Shown here: positions 18,158 to 27,562 of the stretch, one piece after another
Layout of the letters: each line of letters starts with the position of its first letter
Position numbering within the stretch: the first letter of the stretch is position 1
NCBI RefSeq assembly: GCF_004216955.1
Contig: NZ_SGXL01000007.1
Location: 1 to 43,891 of the forward strand
Reading direction: 5' to 3'
DNA length: 43,891 bases
From: Fictibacillus sp. BK138
GTDB lineage: Bacteria; Bacillota; Bacilli; Bacillales; Fictibacillaceae
Made by a program: the position numbers and the translations under genes
Notes under the pieces: model-generated
What the model was told of the DNA's origin: nothing
Databases searched by the model: none
The model's input: only the letters and a program-made list of their open reading frames with translations

Positions 18158-18865
18158 ATGAGACGTGATATACAACCTAATGAACGTGCATATTCTTCAA
18201 AGGAAGTAGCAGAAGAAGTAGGAATTGCAACTCCAACTGTCCGAAAGTATGGGCAGATTTTAGAGCGGAACGGATATGAATTCTTGAAAGACGGCGACAG
18301 GCGTATTTTTGTCCAATCTGATATTGGAGCACTTATAGCGCTGCGCGATACATCCAATTCATTAGACGATACAGCAAAAGACCTCGTGCAGCAACAAAAA
18401 GAAAGATTAGATGAATCTAATGCAACAGACGTAGCGATACCCGATATATACGAAAATTTGCCCCAAGACCCTAATCAGATTAAAGAAGTCTTAATAATGT
18501 TAGCCAACGAGCTTGCAGCGGCACGTGAAATGAATGTACAACTGACTAACGATATGTCCCAGCTTAAGGTATCAGTTTCCAGGCTGCAGCAAGATCATCA
18601 TGTTATAGGCTCTGCTGTTGGAAATGCAGCACAGAAAACGAATGCTAAAATTGAAAAGTTAACGGAACAGCAGAAAAATCATTACGAAGCACTATTAGAA
18701 CAAGAGAAAGAAAAAAGCGAACTGTTGCAACAAGAACTACAAAAGCTTCGGGAAGAACAAACAAGAGAATGGCGTTTACAAAATGATTTTAATAAACGGC
18801 TAGAAGAAGCGATACAAAAGCCTAAACATAAATCGGGTGGATTCTTTTCCTTATTCAGAAAATAA
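18158..18865 (+). CDS. MerR-type HTH protein with long coiled coil (RacA/DUF3967-like)
   Basis: A 235-residue protein. Residues 11-55 form a MerR-like winged helix-turn-helix (YSSKEVAEEVGIATPTVRKYGQIL, then a wing DGDRRIFVQSDI). Residues about 120-225 are Gln/Glu/Lys-rich and should be a long coiled coil; the C-terminus is basic and ends KSGGFFSLFRK, which may touch membrane. No ligand-binding domain is visible. This layout resembles chromosome-anchoring RacA and the DUF3967 proteins I associate with Bacillus plasmids, rather than a metal- or drug-sensing MerR regulator. The ribosome site AAGGAGGT is perfect. Four matching inverted repeats lie in and around the gene. Confidence 0.7.
   Translation: MRRDIQPNERAYSSKEVAEEVGIATPTVRKYGQILERNGYEFLKDGDRRIFVQSDIGALIALRDTSNSLDDTAKDLVQQQKERLDESNATDVAIPDIYENLPQDPNQIKEVLIMLANELAAAREMNVQLTNDMSQLKVSVSRLQQDHHVIGSAVGNAAQKTNAKIEKLTEQQKNHYEALLEQEKEKSELLQQELQKLREEQTREWRLQNDFNKRLEEAIQKPKHKSGGFFSLFRK
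18336..18350. promoter_or_regulatory. Inverted repeat 2, inside the MerR-type gene
   Basis: TAGCGC-TGC-GCGATA matches the 6-3-6 pattern at 11 of 12 positions. It lies within the coding sequence, so coding constraint could contribute. Confidence 0.5.
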
Positions 18866-18888
18866 ATTAACAAATGGATTGTATTTTG

Positions 18889-18903
18889 TATCGCAAGGCG
18901 ATA
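18889..18903. promoter_or_regulatory. Inverted repeat 3: TATCGC-N3-GCGATA
   Basis: A second perfect 6-3-6 repeat with the same 3-bp spacer, 24 bp after the stop codon of the MerR-type gene. Confidence 0.7.
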
Positions 18904-18948
18904 TAGAGTGTATGTTAATAGTATAAGGAATCTCTTTATTGCCACTTA

Positions 18949-18963
18949 TAGCGATGTGCGATA
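18949..18963. promoter_or_regulatory. Inverted repeat 4, degenerate
   Basis: TAGCGA-TGT-GCGATA matches the pattern at 10 of 12 positions, with a perfect right half. Confidence 0.45.
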
Positions 18964-19215
18964 TGAATCATAAATCTTGGATATTAATATCTGATACATA
19001 TAAGACGTACACCTTACCACAAACGCTAATTCTCCAATTTCCCGAGAAATATCTACAATTTCTGCGCTGATATCCGACACTAATAAATTCATTCCTTTTA
19101 TATAAAAAAGTAGAACAGGATAACGATTGAAAATAAATTAGAGGTTTTCCAGGAGTTAAACAACTCATGAGGAAGCTTCTTTTTATTGCCTTTAAAAATT
19201 TCATATACGCGATAT

Positions 19216-19324
19216 AAAAGCGGAGTTTTGTCGAAAATCGCGTATTTTTAAAATAACGTGCGATTCCAAGTCGCTAACGTGCGAATAATTCGTTTAATGT
19301 GCGATTTTCATAAATAACGTGCGA
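19216..19324 (+). repeat. Intergenic array 4, divergent, no cap
   Basis: Four clear A(C/T)GTGCGA cores start at 19256, 19277, 19297 and 19317 (spacing 21, 20, 20). Two degenerate ones fit the same phase at about 19237 (ATCGCGTA) and 19217 (AAAGCGGA), giving six. The core shares GNGYGA with arrays 1-3 but the 29-bp cap is absent. The 18866-19520 gap otherwise holds the inverted repeats above and no gene. Confidence 0.7.
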
Positions 19325-19520
19325 TTATGCCATTTTTACGCCTTCTGATGATAAACTGCTTCTCCACTACGAGTACAATCCCTCACTTTCTCAAATCAAC
19401 ATCTCGAAATTTCTCTTTTTTTGTAAATAAAACAAGGAATATACATTCTCCAATGCGAAATTAATAGGAAGGAATAAATTAATCTAATAGAGAGACAGAA
19501 ATGTTAGAGGGGAGTCTTAC

Positions 19521-20495
19521 ATGAGCGCTAGAGTCGAAAATTCATTTGAATATCATCCACAACTAAGAGATGTCATAAAAAATGTTGAGAAAGTAATGGT
19601 AGGTAAAAAACAAGTCACAGAATTAACGCTTGTATCTTTGTTGGCTGGGGGACACGTATTGTTGGAAGACGTGCCTGGTGTGGGTAAAACGATGATGGTA
19701 CGATCCATCGCCAAATCCCTTGGTTTAACGTTCAATCGTATTCAGTTTACACCTGATTTATTACCGTCCGATATGACGGGGGTTTCTATATATAATCAGA
19801 AAGACATGAGTTTTGAATTCAGACCGGGTCCGTTAGTCGGAAACGTTATTTTAGCCGATGAAATCAACCGGACATCTCCTAAAACACAGTCTGCGTTATT
19901 GGAGTCGATGGAAGAGATGAGCATGACGGTTGATGGGCAAACCCACATCCTGCCTGATCCTTTTTTAGTAATGGCAACACAAAACCCGATCGAGTACGAA
20001 GGAACATATCCGCTTCCTGAAGCACAGCTGGATCGTTTCTTAATGAAACTCACTATGGGCTACCCAACGCCGGAAGAAGAGTTCAACGTTCTTAACGTGA
20101 TCGGAAACGAACACCCGATTCACTTATTGAAGCCGGCGATCTCAGCTGAAGAGATTGCTGAACTGAAAACGGCAGTGAGAAATATTTATGTATCTGACTC
20201 TGTGAAACGCTATATTGTTGATCTTGTCAACCGTACGCGTAACCACAAGTCCATTGCACTAGGAGTAAGTCCTCGTGGATCGCTTTCCCTTTTGAAAGCC
20301 GTACAAGCTTATGCACTGTTAATGAACCGTGATTTTGTAATCCCTGATGATGTAAAATATCTGGCGCCGTTTGTACTCGTGCATCGCGTGCTATTAAAGC
20401 CTGAAGCCCGATTTGAAGGTGTAACTGCCGAAGAGGTAATCAAGGATCTATTAAACCGTGTTCCTGCACCTATTCATAAGGAACAGCATGCGTGA
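19521..20495 (+). CDS. MoxR-family AAA+ ATPase (YeaC-like)
   Basis: A 324-residue AAA+ protein. Walker A is DVPGVGKT (50-57), followed by the MoxR-typical FNRIQFTPDLLPSDMTG (71-87), Walker B ILADEINR (110-117), the sensor ATQNPIEYEGTYPLPEAQLDRF and a C-terminal lid with SPRGSLSL. MoxR ATPases are thought to act as chaperones for assembly of vWA-containing partners, here the DUF58 protein encoded next with a 4-bp overlap. AGAGGGGAG precedes the ATG. Confidence 0.93.
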   Translation: MSARVENSFEYHPQLRDVIKNVEKVMVGKKQVTELTLVSLLAGGHVLLEDVPGVGKTMMVRSIAKSLGLTFNRIQFTPDLLPSDMTGVSIYNQKDMSFEFRPGPLVGNVILADEINRTSPKTQSALLESMEEMSMTVDGQTHILPDPFLVMATQNPIEYEGTYPLPEAQLDRFLMKLTMGYPTPEEEFNVLNVIGNEHPIHLLKPAISAEEIAELKTAVRNIYVSDSVKRYIVDLVNRTRNHKSIALGVSPRGSLSLLKAVQAYALLMNRDFVIPDDVKYLAPFVLVHRVLLKPEARFEGVTAEEVIKDLLNRVPAPIHKEQHA

Positions 20496-21766
20496 TGAAG
20501 GCATTTTTCAAAAAAAATTGGGAGCGTTATAAAACACCGATCGGGTTTTCAGGGATCATATTTTTACTGCTCGTAACGTTTTCTTTTGCTATGTTTCAAG
20601 GCGGATTCGTAAGCTGGTTTTTGTTCTACAGCGTTCTTCCGCTCGTTTTATATTCCGTTGCGATGGCGTTCTATCCCATTCATCGGCTGAAGATTGAACG
20701 TATTATTTCAAAAGAAAAATTGATGGCCGGAGAAGAAGTGGAAATTACGATCCTGGTGACGCGCCGCAGTAACTTTCCTCTTTTTTACGTTGTATTAGAG
20801 GACGTGCTGCCGGAAGCACTGCTTCGTGAAACCCGCTATGAAGGAAACACTCATCAGATTCAATCCCGTATCTTAATGTTTCCTTTGTTCCGAAAACGCC
20901 TCGAATATTCGTACACGATTAACCCTGCACCACGTGGGTTGTTCAAATTTGATCAGGTCATGGTAAAGACCGGTGACATATTCGGTTTTGTATTAAAAAG
21001 TACGAGTGTATCGGTGAAGGATCAAATTTTTGTTTACCCGCAGTATCAGGATATTGAACGCTGGGAAAATGGGAAGATGCTTCAAACCGGTATGAAAAAA
21101 GTGGGAAAACGCTCATTTACAGATTACACTTCTACTGTAAGTGTGCGTGACTATGTGGCTGGTGACAGGATGAACTGGCTGCATTGGAAGGCGAGTGCAA
21201 GGTCCAATAAGCTGCTCACAAAAGTGTTCGAGCAGCAGCGGAACGATGATTTTGTAATTGTTCTGGATCATTGTGAAAAAAGCTATGGTGCGAACGATTG
21301 GCTTTTCGAACGGGGAGTTTCTCTTGCAGCGTCACTTGTTCATTTTTCAATCTCAAAAGGCGGTTCCATCGGCTATCATCCTTTTAAAGGAAAAGAGATT
21401 CCGATGAACATTGGGGTTGAGCAGGAATGGCGCATCTTTCATGAGTTGGCTAAAGTGAAGGCAGAGATTAAAGAACCTTTCGAAGAACGCTTGAAACAGG
21501 AATACATGATTGGTCATATGGAAGGGAAGACAGCTCTGATCATCTCTCCTAACTTGACTGAATATACGATGAAAACACTGGAACTTATCGCTTCCAGGCA
21601 GCAAACGAATGTTATTTTCTTTTTCCTGGCTTTGGAGTCTAAGCTGAATAGCCAGGAGCTGACGTATATGAACCGTATTAGGCAATGCGGCGTTCCGGTG
21701 ACACCGATCATCGGCTCTGACTTTAATGAATCACTGAAGGCAGGTGGCATGTATGCAACAATCTAA
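20492..21766 (+). CDS. DUF58 domain protein (YeaD-like)
   Basis: A 424-residue protein with two N-terminal membrane helices (about residues 17-60) followed by an extracytoplasmic or cytoplasmic beta region. The DUF58 signature is at about residues 200-245: YVAGDRMNWLHWKASAR, then LLTKVFEQQRNDDFVIVLD, the beginning of a vWA-like fold. It is translationally coupled with the MoxR ATPase before it and the transglutaminase after it (14-bp overlap). ATG 20495 is an alternative start one codon inside. Confidence 0.9.
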   Translation: MMKAFFKKNWERYKTPIGFSGIIFLLLVTFSFAMFQGGFVSWFLFYSVLPLVLYSVAMAFYPIHRLKIERIISKEKLMAGEEVEITILVTRRSNFPLFYVVLEDVLPEALLRETRYEGNTHQIQSRILMFPLFRKRLEYSYTINPAPRGLFKFDQVMVKTGDIFGFVLKSTSVSVKDQIFVYPQYQDIERWENGKMLQTGMKKVGKRSFTDYTSTVSVRDYVAGDRMNWLHWKASARSNKLLTKVFEQQRNDDFVIVLDHCEKSYGANDWLFERGVSLAASLVHFSISKGGSIGYHPFKGKEIPMNIGVEQEWRIFHELAKVKAEIKEPFEERLKQEYMIGHMEGKTALIISPNLTEYTMKTLELIASRQQTNVIFFFLALESKLNSQELTYMNRIRQCGVPVTPIIGSDFNESLKAGGMYATI

Positions 21767-23945
21767 ACAACAGCCTTCATCCCTGCATACACTCGTGCTT
21801 TACGGTTTAGGGTTCCTTTTGTTATGGGAATGGCTCAGACCGTTAAAGGATATAACGACCACTGATGATATTAATATTTTTGTGATGTATACGATGTTCT
21901 TATTCATCGTGACGTATTTTCAGCTTCCATTCTGGATCTCATTTCCGGTAAAGCTGGGAGCTCTGCTGTACGCATTACATTCTCTTTATTTCTTTGATGT
22001 ATTTCTATCATTCAAGTGGGTTCCGTACTTGATCGATGACATCAGTTATAACTTAACGTTATTTTCAGATCAGAACTGGAATGAAATGACCTCGCTCAGC
22101 CGTTCTTTGCTGTTCTTCATCTTATTATGGCTAGTGAGCTATCTGATGCATTATTGGTTGATTCAAACGAGGCGCATCTTCTTATTCTTTTTAATTACGA
22201 TTATCTACATTTCCATTCTTGATACGTTTACGGTTTACGATGCAAAACTGGCGATCATACGAACTGTATTCATCGGACTCCTGCTGATAGGTATCTTAAG
22301 AATGATGAAGATCATTGAAACAGAAGGATTTTCATTATTAAAAGGGAAGTTTCCTGTTCTATGGGTTGCTCCTCTTTCAGGGGTGATCGCGCTGTCATCT
22401 GTATTGGGGTATGTAGCTCCGAAAGCTTCGCCAATATGGCCTGACCCGGTTCCGTTCATTCAGAACATGTCTGGAAAAGAAGACATTGGCGAAGGTGGAA
22501 AAGGAAAGGGTATAGCGAAAATCGGTTATGGCGAAAATGACAGCCAGCTTGGCGGTCCGTTCGAATTTGACTATACACCTATTTTTAAAACATACGATAA
22601 CGCGAGACATTATTGGAGAATTGAAACGAAAGAGTTCTACACGGGAAAAGGATGGGAAAACAAGATTCCGACGACTGCTGTACCCGTCGATGCAAATCAG
22701 CCTTCCGCTCAGACAGATTATACTAAAGTCTGGGAAGAAGGACTTGAAATGGAAAACAAAACAGCCAGAATTGATGCGGAAAAAGGGAAAGAATATCCGT
22801 TTCTTATGATTCCTGGAAAGCTGACGAAAATCGATGCTGATCCTGACACGACTTATCAGCTAGATGGGGTAAAAGGGAAGATCTCAACATTTCAAAACGG
22901 TGGAGAAGTTAGGCTGTCCTCTTATGGTATGAACTATCAGCTTCCTGTATTAAAAGAAGCTCAGCTTAAAGAATCAACGAATTCTTACCCGCAGTATGTG
23001 ACGGAAAATTACTTGCAGCTCCCGGAAACATTGCCGAAGAGAGTAAAGGATTTGGCCACTGAGATAACAGCAGATCAGCCAACGATCTATGACAAGGTAA
23101 AGACCGTGGAAGGATACTTTGCGAAAGAAGCGTATGGTTATAACACGATAGAAGTGGCGGTACCTGAAGATGACGAAGATTATGTGGATCAATTTCTCTT
23201 TGAAACTAGAAAAGGTTATTGTGATAACTTCTCAACTTCGATGATCGTTATGCTGAGATCGATCGGAATCCCTGCACGATGGGTAAAAGGGTTTACTCCG
23301 GGTACTTTTGAAGGTATGAAAGATGACGGTATTCGCGAATATACGGTAACAAATGCAAACGCACACTCATGGGTAGAAGTGTACTTTTCAGGCATCGGAT
23401 GGGTGCCGTTTGAACCGACACGCGGCTTCGATAATCCGTTTCAGCCAGAAGAAGATAAGAAGGAATCAACACCAGCTGCAGCTGTTCCTGATCAGCCGGA
23501 CAAACCTGAAAAAGATATGAGCGATGAAAGATCTGCTTCATCTGACGAAACAAGTTTTGCGTCCATTTTAAAAACAGCGGGCTATGCAGCGGCGGGATTG
23601 ATTGTAATACTATTAATCGTTGCAGGACTGGCGTTTTTGTTCCGCAGAAAATGGCTTCGTCAATATACGATCTGGCGATATAAACGAAAACAAGGTTCCG
23701 AAACGTTTGAAGAAGCGTTCGAACGACTTCTTTGGTTGCTAAAAGTATACGGCATTAGAAGACAGCCTGCATTTACGCTTAGAGAATACGCACTCTACGT
23801 CGACCGAGCACTGGATACAAAAGACATGAGAATTTTAGCGAAAGCGTATGAAGGTGTCCAATTCAGTCCGAAAAAGCAGACAGATCTATGGAGCGATTTC
23901 CATCGTGAATTGTGGGAAAATTTAATTAAAAGAATCCGCCCTTGA
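21753..23945 (+). CDS. Transglutaminase-like membrane protein, TgpA type (YebA-like)
   Basis: A 730-residue membrane protein. The N-terminal 220 residues hold about six helices. An extracytoplasmic part follows, with a transglutaminase core: Cys490 in KGYCDNFST, His538 in NAHSWVEVYF, and FEPT at about 553 where Asp is replaced by Glu. A Pro/Glu/Ser linker, one more helix (about 606-631) and a cytoplasmic DUF4129 tail close the protein. ATG 21753 is chosen because AGGTGG is correctly placed upstream. MoxR, DUF58 and this protein form a conserved trio next to guaA, presumably acting on the cell surface; the substrate is unknown. Confidence 0.9.
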   Translation: MQQSKQQPSSLHTLVLYGLGFLLLWEWLRPLKDITTTDDINIFVMYTMFLFIVTYFQLPFWISFPVKLGALLYALHSLYFFDVFLSFKWVPYLIDDISYNLTLFSDQNWNEMTSLSRSLLFFILLWLVSYLMHYWLIQTRRIFLFFLITIIYISILDTFTVYDAKLAIIRTVFIGLLLIGILRMMKIIETEGFSLLKGKFPVLWVAPLSGVIALSSVLGYVAPKASPIWPDPVPFIQNMSGKEDIGEGGKGKGIAKIGYGENDSQLGGPFEFDYTPIFKTYDNARHYWRIETKEFYTGKGWENKIPTTAVPVDANQPSAQTDYTKVWEEGLEMENKTARIDAEKGKEYPFLMIPGKLTKIDADPDTTYQLDGVKGKISTFQNGGEVRLSSYGMNYQLPVLKEAQLKESTNSYPQYVTENYLQLPETLPKRVKDLATEITADQPTIYDKVKTVEGYFAKEAYGYNTIEVAVPEDDEDYVDQFLFETRKGYCDNFSTSMIVMLRSIGIPARWVKGFTPGTFEGMKDDGIREYTVTNANAHSWVEVYFSGIGWVPFEPTRGFDNPFQPEEDKKESTPAAAVPDQPDKPEKDMSDERSASSDETSFASILKTAGYAAAGLIVILLIVAGLAFLFRRKWLRQYTIWRYKRKQGSETFEEAFERLLWLLKVYGIRRQPAFTLREYALYVDRALDTKDMRILAKAYEGVQFSPKKQTDLWSDFHRELWENLIKRIRP

Positions 23946-24002
23946 CCGCTATAGAAGGCATTGTTATTATGTCTTTAAGATTATAGCGTCAGATTATATT
24001 CT

Positions 24003-24073
24003 CCTTCGTATATCCTCGATAATAAGGTTCGAGAGTCTCTACCGGGTTGCCATTAACAACCTGACTATGAAGG
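24003..24073 (+). promoter_or_regulatory. Guanine riboswitch (purine aptamer) of guaA
   Basis: P1 arms are CCTTCGTA (24003-24010) and TATGAAGG (24066-24073). Between them are the L2 arm around ATAAGG, the conserved CTCTACC, a P3 stem GGGTTG / CAACC, and J3/1 TGACTATG. The C in GACTATG is the specificity base for guanine rather than adenine. The next hairpin is a terminator, so guanine should turn guaA off. Confidence 0.93.
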
Positions 24074-24117
24074 CAGGGTTCTTTATAGCTATTTAAGGAA
24101 TTCTGCCTTTGTTTTTT
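24070..24117 (+). terminator. Riboswitch expression-platform terminator (guaA)
   Basis: AAGGCAG (24070-24076) pairs with CTGCCTT (24103-24109), followed by TTTGTTTTTT. The left arm overlaps the 3' strand of P1, so the two folds are linked. Confidence 0.82.
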
Positions 24118-24215
24118 ATGTAGAAAACAAGGGTGGAATTCTTTTTGTTTTACAGTTTATAAAGTAAGGCAAGCTGACGGATACTATAGCTGACATTAAT
24201 AGATGGGGTGAGTAC

Positions 24216-25772
24216 ATGCACGAAACGAATGACTTGCACGTAATGAGCGAAATGATCGTTGTGTTGGATTTCGGCGGACAGTACAATCAGCTGATTGCAC
24301 GCCGTATCCGTGACTTAGGAGTATACAGCGAGCTTCATCCGCATACAACAACTGCGGAAGATATAAAAAAGATGAATCCAAAGGGAATCATTTTCTCTGG
24401 AGGACCAAACTCTGTTTATGCAGAAGGTTCACCGGCTTGTGATGAAGCGATTTTTGACCTGGGCATCCCTGTGCTTGGTATCTGCTACGGTATGCAGCTG
24501 ATGAGCCATCATTTTGGCGGAAAAGTTGAGCGTGCAAGCCATCGCGAATACGGAAAAGCTCAGATTACCGTTACAAATACAAACAAACTTTATGAAAACC
24601 TTCCTGAGCAGCAAGTCGTATGGATGAGCCATAGTGACCTTGTTGTTGCGCCGCCCGAAGGTTTTGTTACAGATGCAACAAGCTTGTCTTGTCCTGTAGC
24701 GGCAATGAGCGATGTTTCTCGCCAGCTATACGGCGTTCAGTTCCATCCGGAAGTACGCCACTCAGAATACGGAATCGAGTTCTTGGACAACTTCGTGAAA
24801 TCTGTGTGTGGCTGTGAAGGCAACTGGACGATGGAAAACTGGATCGAAGATGAAGTTCAGAAGATCCGTGAAGTCGTAGGAGATAAAAAAGTAATCTGTG
24901 CGATGTCAGGCGGAGTAGATTCTTCAGTAGTAGCTGTGCTTGTTCATAAAGCAATCGGTGATCAGCTGACATGTATCTTCGTCGATCATGGACTTCTTCG
25001 TAAAGATGAAGCAGACCAAGTTATGAAAACATTCAGTGAAGGCTTTAACATCAACATCATCAAGGTTGATGCGAAAGAACGTTTCTTGAGCAAACTTGAA
25101 GGCGTTTCTGATCCTGAGAAAAAACGTAAGATCATCGGTAACGAATTCATCTACGTATTTGATGAAGAAGCATCAAACCTTCAAGGCATCGAGTTCCTTG
25201 CTCAAGGTACGCTTTACACTGATATCGTAGAGAGCGGTACTGCAACCGCTCAAACGATCAAGTCTCACCATAACGTTGGCGGGCTTCCTGAAGATATGCA
25301 GTTCAAGCTGATCGAACCTCTTAACACACTTTTCAAAGACGAAGTGCGAAAAGTAGGTACAGAGCTTGGTATTCCTGAACATATCGTTTGGCGTCAGCCT
25401 TTCCCAGGACCGGGTCTTGGAATTCGTGTACTTGGAGCGATTACAGAAGAGAAGCTTGAGATCGTTCGTGAATCAGACGCCATTCTTCGCGAAGAAATTT
25501 TGAATGCTGGATTAGATCGTGATGTGTGGCAGTATTTCACGGTGTTGCCTGATATCCGAAGTGTTGGGGTAATGGGAGATGCACGTACGTACGATTACAC
25601 GATCGGCATCCGTGCCGTAACATCAATCGACGGAATGACATCTGACTGGGCACGTATCCCGTTTGATGTATTAGAAAAAATCTCTACACGTATCGTAAAC
25701 GAAGTGGATCACATCAACCGTGTCGTTTATGATATTACGTCTAAACCACCGGCAACGATCGAGTGGGAATAG
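24216..25772 (+). CDS. guaA: GMP synthase (glutamine-hydrolysing)
   Basis: GuaA aminates XMP to GMP. The 518-residue product has the class I glutamine amidotransferase at the N-terminus ([18 protein letters not shown] with the catalytic Cys, and FHPEVRHSE with His and Glu), then the ATP pyrophosphatase loop [13 protein letters not shown] and the dimerisation domain ending KPPATIEWE. The chosen ATG has GGGGTGAG just before it; Met10 in a more family-like place ([10 protein letters not shown]) has no ribosome site. It is controlled by the guanine riboswitch upstream. Confidence 0.97.
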   Translation: MHETNDLHVMSEMIVVLDFGGQYNQLIARRIRDLGVYSELHPHTTTAEDIKKMNPKGIIFSGGPNSVYAEGSPACDEAIFDLGIPVLGICYGMQLMSHHFGGKVERASHREYGKAQITVTNTNKLYENLPEQQVVWMSHSDLVVAPPEGFVTDATSLSCPVAAMSDVSRQLYGVQFHPEVRHSEYGIEFLDNFVKSVCGCEGNWTMENWIEDEVQKIREVVGDKKVICAMSGGVDSSVVAVLVHKAIGDQLTCIFVDHGLLRKDEADQVMKTFSEGFNINIIKVDAKERFLSKLEGVSDPEKKRKIIGNEFIYVFDEEASNLQGIEFLAQGTLYTDIVESGTATAQTIKSHHNVGGLPEDMQFKLIEPLNTLFKDEVRKVGTELGIPEHIVWRQPFPGPGLGIRVLGAITEEKLEIVRESDAILREEILNAGLDRDVWQYFTVLPDIRSVGVMGDARTYDYTIGIRAVTSIDGMTSDWARIPFDVLEKISTRIVNEVDHINRVVYDITSKPPATIEWE

Positions 25773-25785
25773 GGTTAAAAAAGTA

Positions 25786-25830
25786 AAAGACGAACGATTA
25801 TAGCAAAATAACATATAATTATTCGGAAAA
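25786..25830 (+). promoter_or_regulatory. Possible paired PurBox (PurR site) before pbuG
   Basis: ACGAACGAT (25791-25799) and, on the opposite strand, TTTTCCGAATAAT (from 25830 back to about 25818) resemble the two inverted PurBoxes of Bacillus, with centres about 30 bp apart as in known sites. Both are imperfect. A further CGAAC / GTTCG pair lies in the promoter spacer (25839-25854). Confidence 0.45.
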
Positions 25831-25834
25831 GTGC

Positions 25835-25863
25835 TTGACGAACGACAAAGTTCGACCTATACT
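25835..25863 (+). promoter_or_regulatory. Sigma-A promoter of pbuG
   Basis: TTGACG (25835-25840), 17 bp, TATACT (25858-25863), 28 bp ahead of the aptamer. Confidence 0.8.
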
Positions 25864-25890
25864 CAAGATGTAAATAAAATTAAATGAAAT

Positions 25891-25963
25891 TCCTACGTAT
25901 AATATCGGGGATATGGCCCGAAAGTTTCTACCAGACTGCCGTAAATGGTCTGACTACGGAGGA
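25891..25963 (+). promoter_or_regulatory. Guanine riboswitch of pbuG
   Basis: P1 pairs TCCT-CGTA (25891-25899) with TACG-AGGA (25955-25963). The core has ATATGG, GTTTCTACC, the P3 stem CAGAC-tgccgtaaat-GTCTG and TGACTACG. The C of GACTACG specifies guanine. It is closer to the canonical xpt-type sequence than the guaA copy. Confidence 0.95.
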
Positions 25964-26031
25964 TTATTGAAAAAGTGGATGTGTCAATTTTTATGGCATA
26001 TGTACGGTTTTCTTTAACCTTTTCGTATTCA

Positions 26032-26069
26032 GACCCAAGGGCTTAGTCCCTTGGGTCTTTTGTTTTTTA
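26032..26069 (+). terminator. Riboswitch terminator before pbuG
   Basis: GACCCAAGGG (26032-26041) pairs perfectly with CCCTTGGGTC (26048-26057), followed by TTTTGTTTTTT. It lies about 70 bp downstream of the aptamer and before the gene. Confidence 0.88.
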
Positions 26070-26100
26070 TAGCGTAGGCGTGTATAGGGGGAAAAGAGAG

Positions 26101-27399
26101 ATGGAACGGTATTTTGGCTTTAAGGATTTTAATACGAGTTATAAGAAAGAAGCAACAGCAGGTTTAACAACGTTTCTTGCGATGGCTTACATTCTATTCG
26201 TTAACCCGATGGTACTTGGTGACGCAGGAATGGATAAAGGAGCAGTATTTACAGCAACTGCACTTGCTGCAGCACTTGGAACATTATTCATGGGAATCGT
26301 TGCAAAATATCCGATCGCGCTAGCACCGGGTATGGGGCTTAATGCATTCTTTGCATACTCTGTCGTTTTAGTAATGGGTATTCCTTGGCAGACGGCACTT
26401 GCCGGAGTATTAATGTCTGGTATTATCTTTATTTTTATTACATTATTTAAGATTCGCGAAACGATCATCAACGCAATTCCTCAAGATTTGAAGTTTGCAG
26501 CAGCATCTGGTATTGGACTATTTATTGCTTTTATCGGTTTGAAAAATGCGGGAATCATCGCTCAAAATAAAGCAACACTCGTTTCTCTTGGCGACTTAAC
26601 ACAAGGACCAACATTGCTTGCGATCTTTGGCTTCATCGTAACGATTCTTATGATGATCCGAAACATCCGTGGAGGAATCTTCTACGGAATGGTGATCACA
26701 GCCGTTGTAGGTATCTTCGCTGGCTTGATCGATAAGCCTGATAAAATCGTTGGGGCTATCCCAAGTCTTGCGCCAACATTCGGACAGGCATTCAGCCACT
26801 TTGATCAGATTTTCACTGTTGAAATGATGGTTGTCGTTCTAACATTCTTCATTGTTGATTTCTTTGATACAGCAGGAACGCTTATGGCTGTTTCCTCTCA
26901 AGCGGGCATCATGAAAGACAACAAGCTGCCTCGTGCAGGTAAAGCATTGCTTGCCGATTCATCAGCTATTGCAGTCGGAGCGGTTCTCGGAACATCTTCA
27001 ACTACAGCTTATATCGAGTCAGCATCAGGTGTAGCAGCAGGCGGACGTACTGGTTTCACATCTGTCGTAACCGGCGCACTATTCTTATTGGCATTATTCT
27101 TCTCGCCTTTATTAGTTGTTGTAACACCATCTGTAACCGCACCAGCATTGATCATTGTAGGTGTGTTGATGGTTTCAGTGTTGAGCAAAATCAAATGGGA
27201 CCGTCTTGAAATTGCAGTACCAGCGTTCTTAACATTGATCGCAATGCCGCTCACATACAGCATTGCAACAGGAATCGCATTAGGGTTCGTTATGTATCCA
27301 TTAACAATGACAGTAAAAGGCCGTGCAAAAGAAATTCACCCAATCATGTGGGTTCTGTTCATAGTCTTTATCAGCTATTTTGTATTCTTAGTGGAATAG
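26101..27399 (+). CDS. pbuG: Hypoxanthine/guanine permease (PbuG, AzgA family)
   Basis: A 432-residue nucleobase/proton symporter with about 12 to 14 hydrophobic segments. The N-terminal RYFGFKDFNTSYKKE, TFLAMAYILFVNP, and the substrate-site loops APGMGLNAFFAYS and VVLTFFIVDFFDTAGTLMAV are typical of the AzgA/PbuG/PbuO branch. Uptake of hypoxanthine and guanine fits the guanine riboswitch ahead of it and guaA next door. ATG 26101 is preceded by a GGGGGA run; an in-frame GTG at 26080 is less likely. Confidence 0.94.
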   Translation: MERYFGFKDFNTSYKKEATAGLTTFLAMAYILFVNPMVLGDAGMDKGAVFTATALAAALGTLFMGIVAKYPIALAPGMGLNAFFAYSVVLVMGIPWQTALAGVLMSGIIFIFITLFKIRETIINAIPQDLKFAAASGIGLFIAFIGLKNAGIIAQNKATLVSLGDLTQGPTLLAIFGFIVTILMMIRNIRGGIFYGMVITAVVGIFAGLIDKPDKIVGAIPSLAPTFGQAFSHFDQIFTVEMMVVVLTFFIVDFFDTAGTLMAVSSQAGIMKDNKLPRAGKALLADSSAIAVGAVLGTSSTTAYIESASGVAAGGRTGFTSVVTGALFLLALFFSPLLVVVTPSVTAPALIIVGVLMVSVLSKIKWDRLEIAVPAFLTLIAMPLTYSIATGIALGFVMYPLTMTVKGRAKEIHPIMWVLFIVFISYFVFLVE

Positions 27400-27562
27400 G
27401 CAAAATCAATAACAGGGATGTCCGAAAACGGGCATTCCCTTTTTTGTGTTTTAGGAAAATAATAAAAAAAATAAGCCGATAACTTTAAGGAAGAAAGGTG
27501 CAAAAAATTAGTTTCTTCATTATAATAGTGTGCAGATTGAGCGTTAAGGAGAAGATGGGGAA

